Below are positions 26,496 to 35,521 of a stretch of 45,737 bases of DNA, piece after piece. How positions within the stretch are numbered: the first letter of the stretch is position 1; every line of letters begins with the position of its first letter. Both the position numbers and the translations under genes were made by a program. Under the pieces are notes generated by a model. The model worked only from the letters and a program-made list of their open reading frames with translations. It was not told where the DNA came from and searched no databases. Where the stretch lies: assembly GCF_013184745.1 (NCBI RefSeq), contig NZ_JAATVU010000047.1, positions 1 through 45,737 of the forward strand, written 5' to 3'. The DNA comes from Mangrovicoccus sp. HB161399 (lineage in GTDB: Bacteria > Pseudomonadota > Alphaproteobacteria > Rhodobacterales > Rhodobacteraceae).

Positions 26496-27053
26496 ATGGC
26501 CCGCACCATCCTCTTCAACAAGCCCTTCGGCGTGCTGTCGCAGTTCACCGACAGCTCCACCGCCTCCTCGCCCTCCCCGACCCTGTCGGCCTTCATCGAC
26601 CTGCCCGGCGTCTATGCGGCGGGGCGGCTGGACAAGGACAGCGAGGGGCTGCTGGTGCTGACCGATGACGGCAGGCTGCAGGCGCGGCTGGCCCATCCCA
26701 AGCACAGGACCGCCAAGACCTACTGGGCGCAGGTCGAGGGCATTCCGGACGAAGCCGCGATCCGCGCCCTGTGCGACGGCGTGGCGCTGAAGGACGGGCT
26801 GACCCGCCAGGCCAGGGCGCGGCTGATCCCGGAACCCGAGTCGCTGTGGCCGCGCGACCCGCCGGTGCGCTACCGCAAGTCGGTGCCGGACAGCTGGGTG
26901 GAGCTGACCATCACCGAGGGCCGCAACCGCCAGGTCCGGAGGATGACGGCGGCGGTCGGCCACCCGACGCTGCGCCTGATCCGCGCCCGCGTCGGCGCCT
27001 GGACGCTGGACGGGCTGGAAAGCGGCCGCTGGAAGGACGCGCCGAAGGCCTGA
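26496..27053 (+). CDS. rluE: RluE-like 23S rRNA pseudouridine synthase
   Basis: Converts a uridine of 23S rRNA (U2457 in E. coli RluE) to pseudouridine. The 185-residue RsuA/RluE-type enzyme lacks an S4 domain. It begins [14 protein letters not shown] and has the catalytic Asp46 in [16 protein letters not shown], the [11 protein letters not shown] strand and the C-terminal [12 protein letters not shown] motif. No clear Shine-Dalgarno is visible; the ATG at 26496 lies just past the hairpin of the preceding gene. It could be RluE or a close relative such as RluF; size and motif favour RluE. Confidence 0.9.
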   Translation: MARTILFNKPFGVLSQFTDSSTASSPSPTLSAFIDLPGVYAAGRLDKDSEGLLVLTDDGRLQARLAHPKHRTAKTYWAQVEGIPDEAAIRALCDGVALKDGLTRQARARLIPEPESLWPRDPPVRYRKSVPDSWVELTITEGRNRQVRRMTAAVGHPTLRLIRARVGAWTLDGLESGRWKDAPKA

Positions 27054-27193
27054 GCCGCGGCCATGCCGGCCGCGTCGCGGAAACGCAACAGGACGCGGCG
27101 GAATGTCACCGCAGGCCCGCCGGCAAGCGGCGATCGGGAAAATCCGGACTATATGCCTTTGACAGCCGCTCCCGGCTTTGACGATTGTAGGGC

Positions 27194-27817
27194 ATGAGCA
27201 TCTCCCGTCCCGATCCATCCCGCCTGGTCGCCTGCCCGACCTGCGACACGCTCTACCGTTTCGAGCAGCCGGCGCCGCGGCAGACCGCGGCCTGCACGCG
27301 CTGCGGGACGGTGATCTTCGCGCCGCGCCCCGGCGCGATCAGCACGGTGCTGGCGCTGGCCATCGCGGCCCTGGCGCTGATGGCGATCGCGCTCGACTTT
27401 CCCTTCCTGTCGATGACCGCCAACGGGCTGACCGCGAAGGCCTCGGTGATCGACGCGGTGAAGAGCTTCGCCGTCGACGACATGGCGCCGCTGAGCCTTG
27501 CAATCGCCCTTTTGATCCTGCTGCTGCCCAGCTTGCGGCTCTGCCTGCTGATCTACGTCACCCTGCCGCTGTTCTTCGGGCTGCGGCCCTGGCCCGGCGC
27601 ACGCACCGCCTTCCGGCTGAATGTCGACCTGCGCCCCTGGTCGATGGCCGAGATCTTCATGGTCGGCGTCGCCGTCGCCATGGTGAAGGTCGCCGACCTC
27701 GCCACGATCAGCTTCGGCCCGGCCTTCTGGGCCTTCGCCGCCGTGGCGATCCTGCTGGCCGCCAAGGATGCCGTCACCTGCGAGAGAACGATTTGGCACA
27801 TCCTGAGATCCGCCTGA
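27194..27817 (+). CDS. pqiA: PqiA-type membrane protein, first half-module
   Basis: An inner-membrane protein of the Pqi (paraquat-inducible) lipid-transport system. The 207 residues start with a zinc-ribbon-like pair, CPTCDTLYRF ... CTRCGTVIF, followed by four hydrophobic helices with the PqiA-type core (ALDFPFLSMTANG, MAEIFMVGVAVAMVKVADLA). E. coli PqiA is one protein with two such modules. Here the modules are separate genes, and this is the first. Its 3' end overlaps the second module by 25 bases. PqiA and the MCE protein PqiB are thought to move lipids between the inner and outer membranes. Confidence 0.9.
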   Translation: MSISRPDPSRLVACPTCDTLYRFEQPAPRQTAACTRCGTVIFAPRPGAISTVLALAIAALALMAIALDFPFLSMTANGLTAKASVIDAVKSFAVDDMAPLSLAIALLILLLPSLRLCLLIYVTLPLFFGLRPWPGARTAFRLNVDLRPWSMAEIFMVGVAVAMVKVADLATISFGPAFWAFAAVAILLAAKDAVTCERTIWHILRSA

Positions 27818-28422
27818 CCGCCCGCGCCGCAGGCCTGGTCGCCTGCCGCCACTGCGCGCATGTCTGGCCCGCGGGCAGCCATTCCTGCGGCTTCTGCGGC
27901 GGGCATCTCTCCAGCCGCGTGCCGCAGAGCCTGCAGAAGGTCTGGGCCTGGTGGACGGCCGGCATCATCGCCTACATCCCGGCAAACCTGTTTCCGATGA
28001 TGAAGACCAGCATGCTGGGCAGCGACACCGCCTCGACCATCCTGGGCGGCGTCGTCGAGCTGCTGCACCACCATGCGTATTTCGTCGCCATCGTGGTGTT
28101 CTTCGCCTCGGTCTGCATCCCGATCGCCAAGTTCATGGCCATCGCCTGGATCGCCACCGCGATCCGCCGCCCGCGCGGATCGGTCTCCGCGCACCAGCTT
28201 CACCGCGTCCACGACGTCGTCGAATTCATCGGCCGCTGGTCGATGATCGACGTCTTCGTGGTCGCCATCCTTTCGGCCCTGGTCCAGTTCTCCGTGGTGG
28301 TCAGCATCCATCCCGGCCTGGCCGCGATCAGCTTCGCGGCCTCGGTCGGCTTCACGATGCTCTCCGCCCAGTCGCTGGATCCGCGCCTCATCTACGACGC
28401 GAGCGAGCCCCTACATGAATGA
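27793..28422 (+). CDS. pqiA: PqiA-type membrane protein, second half-module
   Basis: The second PqiA module (209 residues from TTG 27793) has a zinc-ribbon start ACRHCAHVW ... SCGFCGGHL and four helices with the core AYIPANLFPMMKTSMLG, then IPIAKFMAIAWIA and RWSMIDVFVVAIL. No ATG exists before the zinc ribbon. The TTG lies inside the end of the first module, with GAGAG six bases before it. This suggests a stop/restart coupling that produces both modules in equal amounts. Its stop overlaps the pqiB start at 28415. A split of the pqiA gene is the simplest reading. Confidence 0.85.
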   Translation: MAHPEIRLTARAAGLVACRHCAHVWPAGSHSCGFCGGHLSSRVPQSLQKVWAWWTAGIIAYIPANLFPMMKTSMLGSDTASTILGGVVELLHHHAYFVAIVVFFASVCIPIAKFMAIAWIATAIRRPRGSVSAHQLHRVHDVVEFIGRWSMIDVFVVAILSALVQFSVVVSIHPGLAAISFAASVGFTMLSAQSLDPRLIYDASEPLHE

Positions 28423-31168
28423 CGACATTCCCGGCATGGAGATCAGCGACCCGAAGGGCCGCCGCGGCTTCCGGTTCTCGGTGGTCTGGGTCGTGCCGCT
28501 GGCCGCAGTCGCGATCGCGCTGTTCATCGCCTGGCAGAGCTACTCCTCGCGCGGCCCGCTGATCGAGGTTTCCTTCACGCAGGCCAGCGGGCTGGTTGCC
28601 GGCTCGACGCAGCTGAAATACCGCTCGCTGACCGTCGGCACGGTCGAGAACCTGACCTTCAGCGACGACCTGACGGCGGTGATCGCGCATATCCGGCTGG
28701 ACAAGTCGGTCGCCCGCTTCGTCGACTCGGATGCGAAATTCTGGATCGTGCAGCCGCAGGTGACCGCGCGCGGCGTCTCGGGGCTCGACACGGTGCTGTC
28801 GGGCATCTTCATCGAGGGCAGCTGGGACGCCAGTCCCGGCACGCCGGAGCGGCACTTCACCGGCAGCGACACGCCGCCCTTGATGCGCAGCGGCCAGGAC
28901 GGCACGGTGATCACGCTCAAGGCGCTGCAGGGCGGGCGCATCCAGACCGGCGCGCCGGTGGTGTTCCGCGGCGTGACCGTGGGCGAGCTGGACGAGCCCA
29001 AGCTGGCCGATGACGGTTCGGGCGTGACCGCCCATGCCTTCATCCGCGCGCCCTACGACAAGCTTGTCACCTCGAATTCCCGCTTCTGGTCGGTCGGCGG
29101 CTTCTCGGTCAATGTCGGGCCCACCGGGCTGAGGCTCGATGTCGGCAACATAGCCTCGCTGATCGAGGGCGGCGTCACCTTCGGCACGGTCGGCCTTCCC
29201 GGCAGCCCGGTCGGGGAGGATGCGTCCTTCACCGTCTATTCCGACGAGGACACCGCCCGCAACAGCGTCGGCGCCGAGGAGCGCACCGACGAGACCATCT
29301 TCTCGATCGTCTTCGAGGGCGCGCTCGGCGGACTCGAACTGGGCGCGCCGGTGGAGATGTCCGGGGTCAAGGTCGGCCAGGTGCTGGCCATGAACAACGT
29401 CGCCGACGACACCGACGGGACGGAACCCCGGCTGAAGGTGGAAATCGGCCTGCGCGCCCAGCCGCTGGGCCTCCAGGAAGATGCCGACGAGACGGACGTG
29501 CGCCATTACATCGAGGGCGAGGTCCGCGACGGGCTGCGCGCCGAGCTGACGGTCGAGAGCCTGTTCTCCGGCGGGCTGAAGATCGTGCTCGCGGGCCAGT
29601 CCGACGCCCCCCCGGCCGAAATGGCGATCCCGGCCGAGGGCTATCCGGTCATCCCGTCGGTCCCGGTCGACGTGACCAATCTCAACGCCTCCGCCCAGGG
29701 CATCGCCGACCGCATCGCCGCGCTGCCGGTCGAGGACCTGATGTCCAGCGTCATCAGCCTGATCGACAGCGCCAACGCGCTGATCAGCTCGCCCGGCATC
29801 CAGGACGTGCCCAAGGCCGTGGTCGGCGTTCTGGGAAGCGCGCAGGAGAAGGTCGATGCCTTCGAGGTGGAGCCGCTGATGGCCGATGTCTCGGCCGCGG
29901 TGGCCGACCTCCGGCAGGTGATCTCGCAGGTCGGCAGCGGCGAGAACCTGCAGAAGATCGACTCGATGCTGGCCGAGCTCGACGCGGCCGCCGCGCAGCT
30001 CGCCCCGCTGATGGAATCGGCGAAAGGCGTGACCGACACCGTGGCCCAGCTGCAGCTGCAGGGGCTGGTGGACAGCGCGCAGGAGACGCTCGACGCCGTT
30101 CAGGCGGTGGCCGCCTCGCCGGACGCCCAGGCACTTCCGGGGGACCTGCGCGCGGTGCTGGGCGAGGCGCAGGCGCTGCTGGCCTCCGACGGCATCCAGA
30201 GCCTTCCCGGCCAGGCCGATGCCGCGGTCAAGGCCGCGACCGACATCCTGGCGGGCGTGCGCGATTCCGGGGCGGTGGACGACGTGGTGAGCGCGCTCGA
30301 CCGGCTCGACGGCATCACCGCATCGATCGCCGAGACCGCGGACGGGCTGCCCGAGCTGCGCAGCCAGATCGCCGACGTTCTGGCCAAGGCCCAGGCGCTG
30401 GCGCTGCAGCCGCTGATCGAGTCGGCCACGACCACCGCCGAGTCGCTGGCCGCGCTGGCCGCCTCGCCCGAAACACAGGCCCTGCCCGGCACGTTCAACA
30501 AGGCGCTGGCCGATGCCAGCGGGCTGATCGCCTCAGAGGGCGTGCAGGCCCTGCCCGGCGAGCTTTCGGCCACGGTGGAGAGCCTGCGCCAGGTGATCGA
30601 CCAGGTGAACAGCTCCGACGGAATCGCCTCGCTGGTCTCGGCTCTGGAGCGGCTCGACGCGATCACTGCCTCGATCGAGGGCACCGCCCAGGGCCTGCCC
30701 GAGCTGCGCGACCAGATCTCCGACCTGGTGGCCAAGGCCGACTCGCTGCCCGTCGAGGAGCTGGTCGCAAATGCCGACGCGCTCCTGGCAACGACCGACA
30801 GCTTCCTGTCGCAGCCCGAGACCATGGCGCTGCCCGGCTCGCTCAACGGCACCCTGGACGAGCTGACCCGCAGCCTGACCGAGCTGCGCGAGGGCGGCAC
30901 GGTGGAGAACGTCAACGCCACGCTGCAATCGGCGGCCGAGGCCGCCGACGCGCTGTCGGCAGCGGCGGCCACCCTGCCCGAGCTGACGGCGCGGCTGAAC
31001 ACGCTCGTCTCGACCGGCGAGGGCCTTCTGAACACCTATGGCGACCGCTCGCGCTTCAACGCGCAGACGCTCGCCGCCATCAACGACATGCGCGAGGCGG
31101 CAAAGGCGGTGACATCGCTCGCCCGGACCATCGAACGCAATCCTTCCGCGCTGATACGGGGGCGCTGA
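28415..31168 (+). CDS. pqiB: PqiB, MCE-domain lipid-transport protein with long repeat-built C-terminus
   Basis: A 917-residue periplasmic protein anchored by one N-terminal helix (about residues 22-42). Three MCE/MlaD domains follow, at roughly 48-150 (PLIEVSFTQASGLVAGSTQL), 165-265 (VITLKALQGGRIQTGAPV) and 295-400 (FEGALGGLELGAPVEM). The rest, more than 480 residues, is predicted helix. In E. coli PqiB the three MCE rings and C-terminal helices form a needle across the periplasm. The E. coli protein is about 546 residues, so this one is far longer. The excess comes from 116-residue internal repeats (see the repeat entry). Overlaps with pqiA and the 3-base gap to pqiC show one operon. Confidence 0.92.
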   Translation: MNDDIPGMEISDPKGRRGFRFSVVWVVPLAAVAIALFIAWQSYSSRGPLIEVSFTQASGLVAGSTQLKYRSLTVGTVENLTFSDDLTAVIAHIRLDKSVARFVDSDAKFWIVQPQVTARGVSGLDTVLSGIFIEGSWDASPGTPERHFTGSDTPPLMRSGQDGTVITLKALQGGRIQTGAPVVFRGVTVGELDEPKLADDGSGVTAHAFIRAPYDKLVTSNSRFWSVGGFSVNVGPTGLRLDVGNIASLIEGGVTFGTVGLPGSPVGEDASFTVYSDEDTARNSVGAEERTDETIFSIVFEGALGGLELGAPVEMSGVKVGQVLAMNNVADDTDGTEPRLKVEIGLRAQPLGLQEDADETDVRHYIEGEVRDGLRAELTVESLFSGGLKIVLAGQSDAPPAEMAIPAEGYPVIPSVPVDVTNLNASAQGIADRIAALPVEDLMSSVISLIDSANALISSPGIQDVPKAVVGVLGSAQEKVDAFEVEPLMADVSAAVADLRQVISQVGSGENLQKIDSMLAELDAAAAQLAPLMESAKGVTDTVAQLQLQGLVDSAQETLDAVQAVAASPDAQALPGDLRAVLGEAQALLASDGIQSLPGQADAAVKAATDILAGVRDSGAVDDVVSALDRLDGITASIAETADGLPELRSQIADVLAKAQALALQPLIESATTTAESLAALAASPETQALPGTFNKALADASGLIASEGVQALPGELSATVESLRQVIDQVNSSDGIASLVSALERLDAITASIEGTAQGLPELRDQISDLVAKADSLPVEELVANADALLATTDSFLSQPETMALPGSLNGTLDELTRSLTELREGGTVENVNATLQSAAEAADALSAAAATLPELTARLNTLVSTGEGLLNTYGDRSRFNAQTLAAINDMREAAKAVTSLARTIERNPSALIRGR
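30056..30751 (+). repeat. Tandem 348-base repeat inside pqiB (two full units plus a third shortened one)
   Basis: Residues 548-663 and 664-779 align without gaps over 116 positions. Both carry AASPxxQALPG at offset 19, GLPELRxQI at offset 97 and SALxRLDxITASI at offset 79. A third unit starts at residue 780 (VEELVANADALL), keeps QPETMALPG and LPELTARLNTLV, but lacks about 25 residues in the middle. The units differ at many codons, so the duplication is old and selected at protein level. Confidence 0.85.
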
Positions 31169-31171
31169 CCC

Positions 31172-31741
31172 ATGAAAAGACTGACCTTCCTGCCGCTCCT
31201 GCTGGCCCTCGGCACCGCCGCCTGCACCTCGCCGCCGACGCAGTTCCTGCTCGACGCGCCGACCTCGGACCTGCGCCTGCGCCCGATGGTGAGTTCGGTG
31301 GAGGTGCGCGACGTGTCGCTGCCGCAATACGCCTCGGCCGCCGACGGGATCGCGATCCAGCAGGCCGACGGCTCGGTGACGGCCAATCCCAACGAGGTCT
31401 GGGCCGACACGCCGGAGCGCGGCGCGACGCTTGCGCTGGCGCGCAACCTGGCCGCCATCACCGGCGCGCGGGTCGCGGCCGAACCCTGGCCCTTCGCCGA
31501 CCTGCCCGGCGCCTCGGTCAAGGTGGTGGTGGAACGCTTCCTCGCCTCGGAGACCGGCGGCGTGCGGCTGGAAGGAAGCTACGCGATCTCGCCGGTCGGC
31601 AGCGGGCTGCGCGACCGCGGCGGCCGGTTCGACATCGCCGTTCCGCTGCCCGAGAATCCCGGCACGTCGGACGTGGCCCGCGCCCACGGGCTGGCGATCG
31701 AGCAGCTCGCCGAGGAAATCGCCCGCCGTCTCGCAGGCTAG
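31172..31741 (+). CDS. pqiC: PqiC-type outer-membrane lipoprotein
   Basis: A 189-residue lipoprotein of the PqiC/ABC-transport auxiliary family (DUF330/ABC_trans_aux). The signal peptide ends in the lipobox LGTAAC with Cys18 as the acylated residue. The folded part shows SVEVRDVSLPQYA and VVVERFLASETGGVRLEGSY, as expected. PqiC is the outer-membrane partner that receives the tip of the PqiB needle. It lies three bases after pqiB, completing pqiA-pqiA-pqiB-pqiC. Confidence 0.9.
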   Translation: MKRLTFLPLLLALGTAACTSPPTQFLLDAPTSDLRLRPMVSSVEVRDVSLPQYASAADGIAIQQADGSVTANPNEVWADTPERGATLALARNLAAITGARVAAEPWPFADLPGASVKVVVERFLASETGGVRLEGSYAISPVGSGLRDRGGRFDIAVPLPENPGTSDVARAHGLAIEQLAEEIARRLAG

Positions 31742-31799
31742 GCGCGGCTGCGCTCCCGCTCAGGCAGGGGCGCAGCGCAGCGGACATCTCCATGTCGGC

Positions 31800-32000
31800 T
31801 CAGGGCCAGGCAGGGTCGTCCCGCCGGACCTTGCGGGTGTTCCACAGTCCGCCCGGGATCCCGAGCACCAGGCCGAGCACCGCGGCGAGCGCGAAGGCCG
31901 GCCAGCCGATCCAGCCCGCCGCAAGGAAGGCGGTCAGGGCCGCTCCGGCAATGCAGAGCGCCCAGAGCGGAATGAGCAGAAGTCTCCATCCGTATTTCAT
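31800..32000 (-). CDS. Small two-helix membrane protein, 66 aa
   Basis: From ATG 32000 (GGAGA six bases upstream) to a stop at 31800: basic N-terminus, helix 1 (about LLLIPLWALCIAGAALTAFL), a Gly/Trp turn, helix 2 (ALAAVLGLVLGIPGGL) and a basic/acidic tail. It has no recognisable domain. It is convergent with pqiC and could be an ordinary small membrane protein of unknown role. The good ribosome site and clean membrane pattern support it being a real gene. Confidence 0.65.
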   Translation of the reverse strand: MKYGWRLLLIPLWALCIAGAALTAFLAAGWIGWPAFALAAVLGLVLGIPGGLWNTRKVRRDDPAWP

Positions 32001-32197
32001 GGCGTGTCTCCGTTCTTTGGGCGTTTCAGCGTCAACTGGGGACAGGTTCACTTTGGACGAGGAACATACGGCTGCGCGGAACTCACGGGCTGCGGGCAGC
32101 GGCGGGTGCGTCAGCGGCACGCTGGAACGCCTTGGGTAACAGGCAAACGCAGGGCCGCCCCCGAAGTTCCATGGCCCGCGGCTGAGGCGGCCCGGGA

Positions 32198-33064
32198 TCA
32201 GCGGTCGCGGGTCGTGCGGCGCTTGCTCTGGAAGATCGAGTAGGTCACGCCGAAATAGGCCGCGCCGTCCCAGTCGGATTTCATCAGCGGGCTGCCATGG
32301 TTCACCGAGCCGCCCAGCCAGGTCGCCGTCATGCCGCCGAACAGCGTGATCCGTTCGGTCAGCGGAAAGCGGATCGCCGCGCGGGCCTCGGTGCCGAGAT
32401 AGCCGCCCGAGGCGTCGTAGCCCGGCTCTCCGTCGCTGGCAGCCACCTCGTAATACTCCTCCTGCACGCCTTCGGTGACGAAGAGCGGGCCGATGCCGAC
32501 CTGGATGCGGCTGCCCGGACGCAGCATGCCGAACTGGCGGTAGCGGACCGCGGGGCGCACCAGCGATCCCTCGTAGCCGATATCGGTGAGACCGTTCACG
32601 GAGAACACGCCGCGGGTCTGCAGGACCAGTTCCAGCTGCCCAGGCAGGCGCCCGCCCGCCAGGCCGCCCGGCTCCACCGCCCGCCAGATGAATTCCGGTC
32701 CGAATTCTGCCAGCGCGTCGACATCCGGCACGACATTGCCGACCGCCGTCACCCGGTTGGCCACCCGTGCCGAGCTGTCGAGGCCGAATCCCAGCTCGAA
32801 CCGTTCGGTGCGGATCGGGATCAGCCGCAGCGCCTCGTCGCCGCCCAGCTCGACGAAGCGGCCGCGGTACTTCACGTAGGGCACCGGGTTGAAGCGCAGG
32901 TTGTAGCTGTCCGCGCCGGGATAGTCGGTGGAGACGCGCCCCACCCCGCCAAGGCCAAGCTCCCAGAGCGGCAGGGTCGGTTCGGCGGGATCGGAGACCT
33001 GGGCGGAGGCCGCACCGGAGAGCAGCCCCAGCGCGGCAGAAATGGCGAAGATGGCAAGTTTCAT
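32198..33064 (-). CDS. MipA/OmpV family outer-membrane protein
   Basis: A 288-residue protein with a signal peptide (residues 1-21, SAALGLLSGAASAQ) and a beta-barrel-like pattern of alternating residues. The family features are GLGGVGRVSTDYPGADSYNLRF near the start and a C-terminal strand ending AYFGVTYSIF. MipA/OmpV proteins are outer-membrane barrels; MipA scaffolds murein synthesis and hydrolysis enzymes, while others act as porins. It lies 47 bases before the malonyl-CoA decarboxylase stop, in the same direction. No regulatory signal was recognised upstream. Confidence 0.9.
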   Translation of the reverse strand: MKLAIFAISAALGLLSGAASAQVSDPAEPTLPLWELGLGGVGRVSTDYPGADSYNLRFNPVPYVKYRGRFVELGGDEALRLIPIRTERFELGFGLDSSARVANRVTAVGNVVPDVDALAEFGPEFIWRAVEPGGLAGGRLPGQLELVLQTRGVFSVNGLTDIGYEGSLVRPAVRYRQFGMLRPGSRIQVGIGPLFVTEGVQEEYYEVAASDGEPGYDASGGYLGTEARAAIRFPLTERITLFGGMTATWLGGSVNHGSPLMKSDWDGAAYFGVTYSIFQSKRRTTRDR

Positions 33065-33111
33065 GCTTCCGCCAAACCGCAGGCCTGACGCAAAGTCAAG
33101 GCTACGGCCGG

Positions 33112-34371
33112 TCAGGCCGCTTTCGGCGCCTGCGACTGGGCCTGCTTGACCAGAGCCGCGATCTGTCCCGAGGCCGCCACCTTCTCGCCCTCGGCGAAGG
33201 CCTGGTGGTTCCGCGCGACTTTCGACAGGTCATAGAGATAGTTGACCATCGCGCCGCCGGATTGCGCCATGCCGTTGCCGGACGTGTCCGCCCCGGCATG
33301 GACCTCGTGCAGGATCGCGCCGTTGCCCAGATGGAAGCGCGCCACCGGGTCCATCGGCTGGCCGTTGGGGCGCTTGGCCTCGGAGAGATAGAGCGCCGCC
33401 AGCCGCCGCAGCCCCTCGGGCGTCGCGGCCTCGGCCTCCCGCCCCTCGGCCCTGATCCATTTCATCAGCGTCGGGATCGGCGAGAGCGTGACGAAGGTCT
33501 TCAGCCCCGGCAGGTCGCGGCCCAGATCCTCGGCCACCTGCTTGATCAGCGAATTGCCGAAGCTGATCCCGGCCAGCCCTTTCTGGCAGTTGGAAATCGA
33601 GTAGAATACCGCCGTGTCGGCCTCGGACGCGTCGATATGCGCGCCGCGGTCCTCGCTGAGCAGCTTCTGGATCGAGCCGGGCACGCCCTTGGTCAGCGCG
33701 ACTTCGACGAAAATCAGCGGCTCGTCCGGCATCGCCGGGTGGAAGAAGGCGAAGCAGCGCCGGTCCGAGGGCTGCAGCCGACGGCGCAGGTCGTCCCAGC
33801 TGCCGATCGCATGGACCGCCTCGTAGGCGATGATCTTCTCGAGGATAAGCGCCGGGCTCTCCCAGTTGATCGGCCGGAGCACCAGGAAGCCGCGGTTGAA
33901 CCAGGACTTGAAGAGATGGCGGAAATCCATGTCGAGCCGCGCCAGCTCGGGCGCCGCCGACAGTTCGTCCATCAGGTCGCACCGCATCTGCACCAGCTGC
34001 CGCGTCGCGCCGGGCACCTGGTTCATCCGACGCGCCAGCTCCTGCCGCTTCGGCTCGGCCAGCGCCATCAGCCGCTTGTAGTCGCCCGGATCATGGCTGG
34101 CCGCATAGGCGGCCGCGGCATCGCCGAGCGCCGCGGTGTCCAGGTCGAGTTCGGTCGCGAGAAAGCGGAAGAATTTCAGCCGCCCCTCCCGGTCGAGCGC
34201 GGCATAGGCGTCGAGAACGGTGGAGGCCAGCGCCACGCCGGACACCTCGCCGCGCGAGGTCAGCAGGTCGTTGCACAGGTCCTCGACCGACCGGCCGTTG
34301 CGCTTTTCCCTGCGGACCCGGAGATATCGGCGGTCGAACAGCGTGGAGGTCAGGTCGGCAAGCAGGGACAT
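33112..34371 (-). CDS. Malonyl-CoA decarboxylase
   Basis: Converts malonyl-CoA to acetyl-CoA and CO2. The 419-residue protein shows both parts of the MCD family: an N-terminal helical domain (SWFNRGFLVLRPINWESPA precedes the junction) and the GNAT-like catalytic domain with CFAFFHPAMPDEPLIFVEVALT, FYSISNCQKGLAGISFGN, LKTFVTLSPIPTLMKW and FHLGNGAILHEV. ATG 34371 is preferred: GGAG lies 8 bases upstream, whereas GTG 34380 is further upstream without a site. It stands alone, without malonate transporter or malonyl-CoA synthetase genes in this window. Confidence 0.93.
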   Translation of the reverse strand: MSLLADLTSTLFDRRYLRVRREKRNGRSVEDLCNDLLTSRGEVSGVALASTVLDAYAALDREGRLKFFRFLATELDLDTAALGDAAAAYAASHDPGDYKRLMALAEPKRQELARRMNQVPGATRQLVQMRCDLMDELSAAPELARLDMDFRHLFKSWFNRGFLVLRPINWESPALILEKIIAYEAVHAIGSWDDLRRRLQPSDRRCFAFFHPAMPDEPLIFVEVALTKGVPGSIQKLLSEDRGAHIDASEADTAVFYSISNCQKGLAGISFGNSLIKQVAEDLGRDLPGLKTFVTLSPIPTLMKWIRAEGREAEAATPEGLRRLAALYLSEAKRPNGQPMDPVARFHLGNGAILHEVHAGADTSGNGMAQSGGAMVNYLYDLSKVARNHQAFAEGEKVAASGQIAALVKQAQSQAPKAA

Positions 34372-34532
34372 GGGCAGCACTCCGTCACGGGGAAACTGCG
34401 GCGCATGCGGGACATGGCCGCGACGGCTGCGACGATATCAGGAAAACCTGTTGATTCCCATGTACGGTGGTCTATTCTGGCCGGGACGCCGGGTGCTTGT
34501 GGCCCCGATCCCGCCACCTCCCGGAGGGGAAG

Positions 34533-34616
34533 TGGTGGGCGACCCTGGAATCGAACCAGGCATGGGTCTCCCCGGCGGAGTTACAGTCCGCTGCCGCACC
34601 TTGCAGCTCGTCGCCC
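34533..34616 (-). tRNA. tRNA-Tyr (anticodon GTA)
   Basis: On the minus strand 84 bases make a class II tRNA. The acceptor GGGCGAC pairs with GTCGCCC, the anticodon arm is GCGGA-CTGTAAC-TCCGC, there is a long variable arm of about 14 bases, the T arm is CCTGG-TTCGATT-CCAGG, and ACCA is encoded. Anticodon positions are GTA. The D arm (GCTGC-AAGGT-GCGGC) has an unusually short loop. Confidence 0.95.
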
Positions 34617-34741
34617 TGACGTGGGGCGTGATCTACATATAGCGGCGGGGGGGGTCAAGCAGGAATTTTCGGGAAAATTGCTTGCCCTTGCATCCCCTCT
34701 CCCGCATCTGTGCCGAAAGCCGCAGAGCCGGGAGTTCCGCG

Positions 34742-35521
34742 ATGAAAAAGCCCCAATGGGTGATCGAAAAAGAGCGGTCGCGCCGCGCCGCAGCCGCCGA
34801 AACCTTCTGGATGTTCGGCATCCATGCCGTGCGCGATGCGCTGGCCAACCCGATGCGCGAGAAGCTGCGCCTCGTGCTGACGAAGAATGCCGCCGACCGG
34901 CTGGAGGACGCCCTGCCCGGCGCCGGTCTGGAGCCCGAGATCGCCGATCCGCGCAAGTTTCCGGTGCCGCTCGATCCCGGCTCCGTGCACCAGGGCGCGG
35001 CCGTCGAAGTGAAGCCGCTGAACTGGGGCGCGGTCGAGGAGGTCTGCCGCCTGGGCGGCCAGCCGCCGCTGGTCGTCGCGCTGGACCGGGTGACCGACCC
35101 GCATAACGTGGGGGCCATCCTGCGGTCCGCCGAAGTGTTCGGCGCGCGCGCGGTGATCGCGCCGTCGCGCCATTCTGCGCCCGAGACCGGCGCCCTGGCC
35201 AAGACCGCCTGCGGCGCGCTCGAACGCCAGCCCTACCTGCGGGTGAAGAACCTGTCCGACACGCTCGAGACGCTGATCGGCATGGGCTACCGCGTGGTCG
35301 GGCTCGACGGCGAGGCGTCGCACACCCTGGCCGAGGCCGCCGCGGAATGCGCGGGCCAGCCGGTGGTGCTGGTGCTGGGCGCCGAAGGCCCGGGGCTGCG
35401 CGACCGCACCAAGGAGACCTGCCAGATGATGGCGCGGGTGCCCTTCGCGGGCGAGTTCGGCTCGCTCAACGTGTCGAACGCGGCCGCGGTCGGGCTCTAC
35501 GCGATGGCCGCCCGCGGGTGA
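34742..35521 (+). CDS. rlmB: 23S rRNA (guanosine-2'-O-)-methyltransferase RlmB
   Basis: SpoU-family methyltransferase that methylates the 2'-O of G2251 in the peptidyl-transferase region of 23S rRNA. The 259 residues comprise an N-terminal substrate-binding domain (FWMFGIHAVRDALANPMREK) and the knotted SPOUT domain. The latter shows VVALDRVTDPHNVGAILRSA, the SAM-binding LVLGAEGPGLR and the terminal GSLNVSNAAAVGLYAM. ATG 34742 gives the usual short basic N-tail. It is divergent from tRNA-Tyr and overlaps the next gene (GTGA). Confidence 0.94.
   Translation: MKKPQWVIEKERSRRAAAAETFWMFGIHAVRDALANPMREKLRLVLTKNAADRLEDALPGAGLEPEIADPRKFPVPLDPGSVHQGAAVEVKPLNWGAVEEVCRLGGQPPLVVALDRVTDPHNVGAILRSAEVFGARAVIAPSRHSAPETGALAKTACGALERQPYLRVKNLSDTLETLIGMGYRVVGLDGEASHTLAEAAAECAGQPVVLVLGAEGPGLRDRTKETCQMMARVPFAGEFGSLNVSNAAAVGLYAMAARG

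Noticed and set aside
32025-32110. Words like CTGGGGACAGGTTCACTTT that recall ends of some transposable elements
   Set aside because: Only one short copy is present, with no partner inverted repeat or transposase fragment, so it cannot be distinguished from chance.
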